DNA from: Aequorivita lipolytica
GTDB lineage: Bacteria; Bacteroidota; Bacteroidia; Flavobacteriales; Flavobacteriaceae
NCBI RefSeq assembly: GCF_007997135.1
Contig: NZ_VORU01000010.1
Location: 62,001 to 126,000 of the forward strand
Direction of reading: 5' to 3'
Length of the DNA stretch: 64,000 nt
Under the pieces are notes generated by a model. The model was not told the origin of the DNA and made no database searches. It saw only the letters and a list, made by a program, of their open reading frames with translations. The position numbers were made by a program, and so were the translations under genes. This document shows positions 63,822 through 64,000 of the stretch, piece after piece. The first letter of the stretch is position 1; each line of letters begins with the position of its first letter.

Positions 63822-64000
63822 TTAGATTTCCCTTACGATATCGTTTTCCAACTTATAATTTTTTTTACTCTGGTCACAAACTGCAAGCCCTTCTTTATCA
63901 AAACGCAATCTGTTTCCTGCCTTGCTTACCCATCCAATCTGTTTGGCGGGATTGCCCACTACCAAACAATAATCGGGAATATCTTTTAAGACTACTGCCC
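63822..64000 (-). CDS. WbpD/WlbB-like N-acetyltransferase, only the C-terminus in the window
   Basis: The frame enters at 64000 and ends at a TAA (63822-63824). Visible: AVVLKDIPDYCLVVGNPAKQ then IGWVSKAGNRLRFDKEGLAV, ending NDIVREI. The hexapeptide end GNPAKQIGW plus the RFDKEGLAVCDQS tail is the pattern I know from WbpD/WlbB, which N-acetylates the 3-amino group of UDP-2-acetamido-3-amino-2,3-dideoxy-glucuronate. The rest of the pathway (dehydrogenase, aminotransferase, epimerase) should lie past the right edge. Confidence 0.75.
   Translation of the reverse strand, partial: AVVLKDIPDYCLVVGNPAKQIGWVSKAGNRLRFDKEGLAVCDQSKKNYKLENDIVREI

Overview
The window reads as chromosomal DNA of a marine-type member of the Flavobacteriaceae (Bacteroidota). 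The signs are low GC, promoters with a TAnnTTTG -7 box (for example upstream of ftsK, ribB, lpdA and tRNA-Ser), very weak Shine-Dalgarno sequences, many lipoproteins with a Cys lipobox, a hybrid two-component system of the HTCS type, and Flavobacteriia-typical gene neighbours. The genus cannot be fixed from the sequence alone (Aequorivita-like is a guess).

Layout. 1-8.0 kb: a secreted peptide/amidohydrolase block (beta-propeller protein, M28 peptidase, M1 aminopeptidase, large PD40-amidohydrolase) followed by a small membrane protein and an ABC ATPase. 8.1-13.9 kb: FAS1 lipoprotein, BON-LysM protein, a MoxR-type ATPase and VWA pair split by a truncated four-helix-bundle gene, and a two-gene envelope/stress-like pair (membrane-anchored protein and PRC-barrel). 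13.9-22.9 kb: possible IS relic, S9 peptidase, APP1-like phosphatase, lipid kinase, alpha/beta hydrolase-OsmC fusion, Cu/Zn SOD, dihydrolipoyl dehydrogenase, Cys/Met PLP enzyme. 22.9-32.6 kb: NhaC, a peroxide/thiol cluster (2-Cys Prx, CGNC thioredoxin, DUF6952-like protein, Tpx), DgkA-like kinase, FtsK, LolA-like carrier, LptF/G-like permease, RibB with a degenerate GTP cyclohydrolase half. 32.6-40.2 kb: DegT aminotransferase, nitroreductase, small envelope proteins, HTCS regulator, tRNA-Ser(UGA).

40.2-64.0 kb is one long minus-strand surface polysaccharide locus: flippase, polymerase-like protein, ten glycosyltransferases, a solitary GIPC-transferase-type beta-propeller, acyltransferases, AsnB, a HisH/HisF/WbpG-like set, and at the promoter-distal end the Wza-like exporter and Wzc-like tyrosine autokinase. 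Most genes overlap by 1-11 nt, so they are probably translationally coupled. The right edge cuts a WbpD/WlbB-like N-acetyltransferase. Together with WbpG-HisH-HisF this suggests an acetamidino-substituted 2,3-diamino uronic acid in the glycan, possibly with a uronamide made by the AsnB homologue.

The most interesting signals are altered active sites in otherwise normal-looking enzymes (Tpx without the resolving Cys, RibB with a metal-free GCHII half, HisF without the cyclase Asp, WbpG-like protein without its Cys knuckles, M28 peptidase with His to Asp), a frameshifted glycosyltransferase relic, a hexanucleotide repeat encoding the Tyr-rich tail of the Wzc-like kinase, and an OxyR-like inverted repeat upstream of the peroxiredoxin. 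I found no CRISPR array, rRNA, intact insertion sequence or recognised defence system. No gene-free stretch exceeds about 250 bases.
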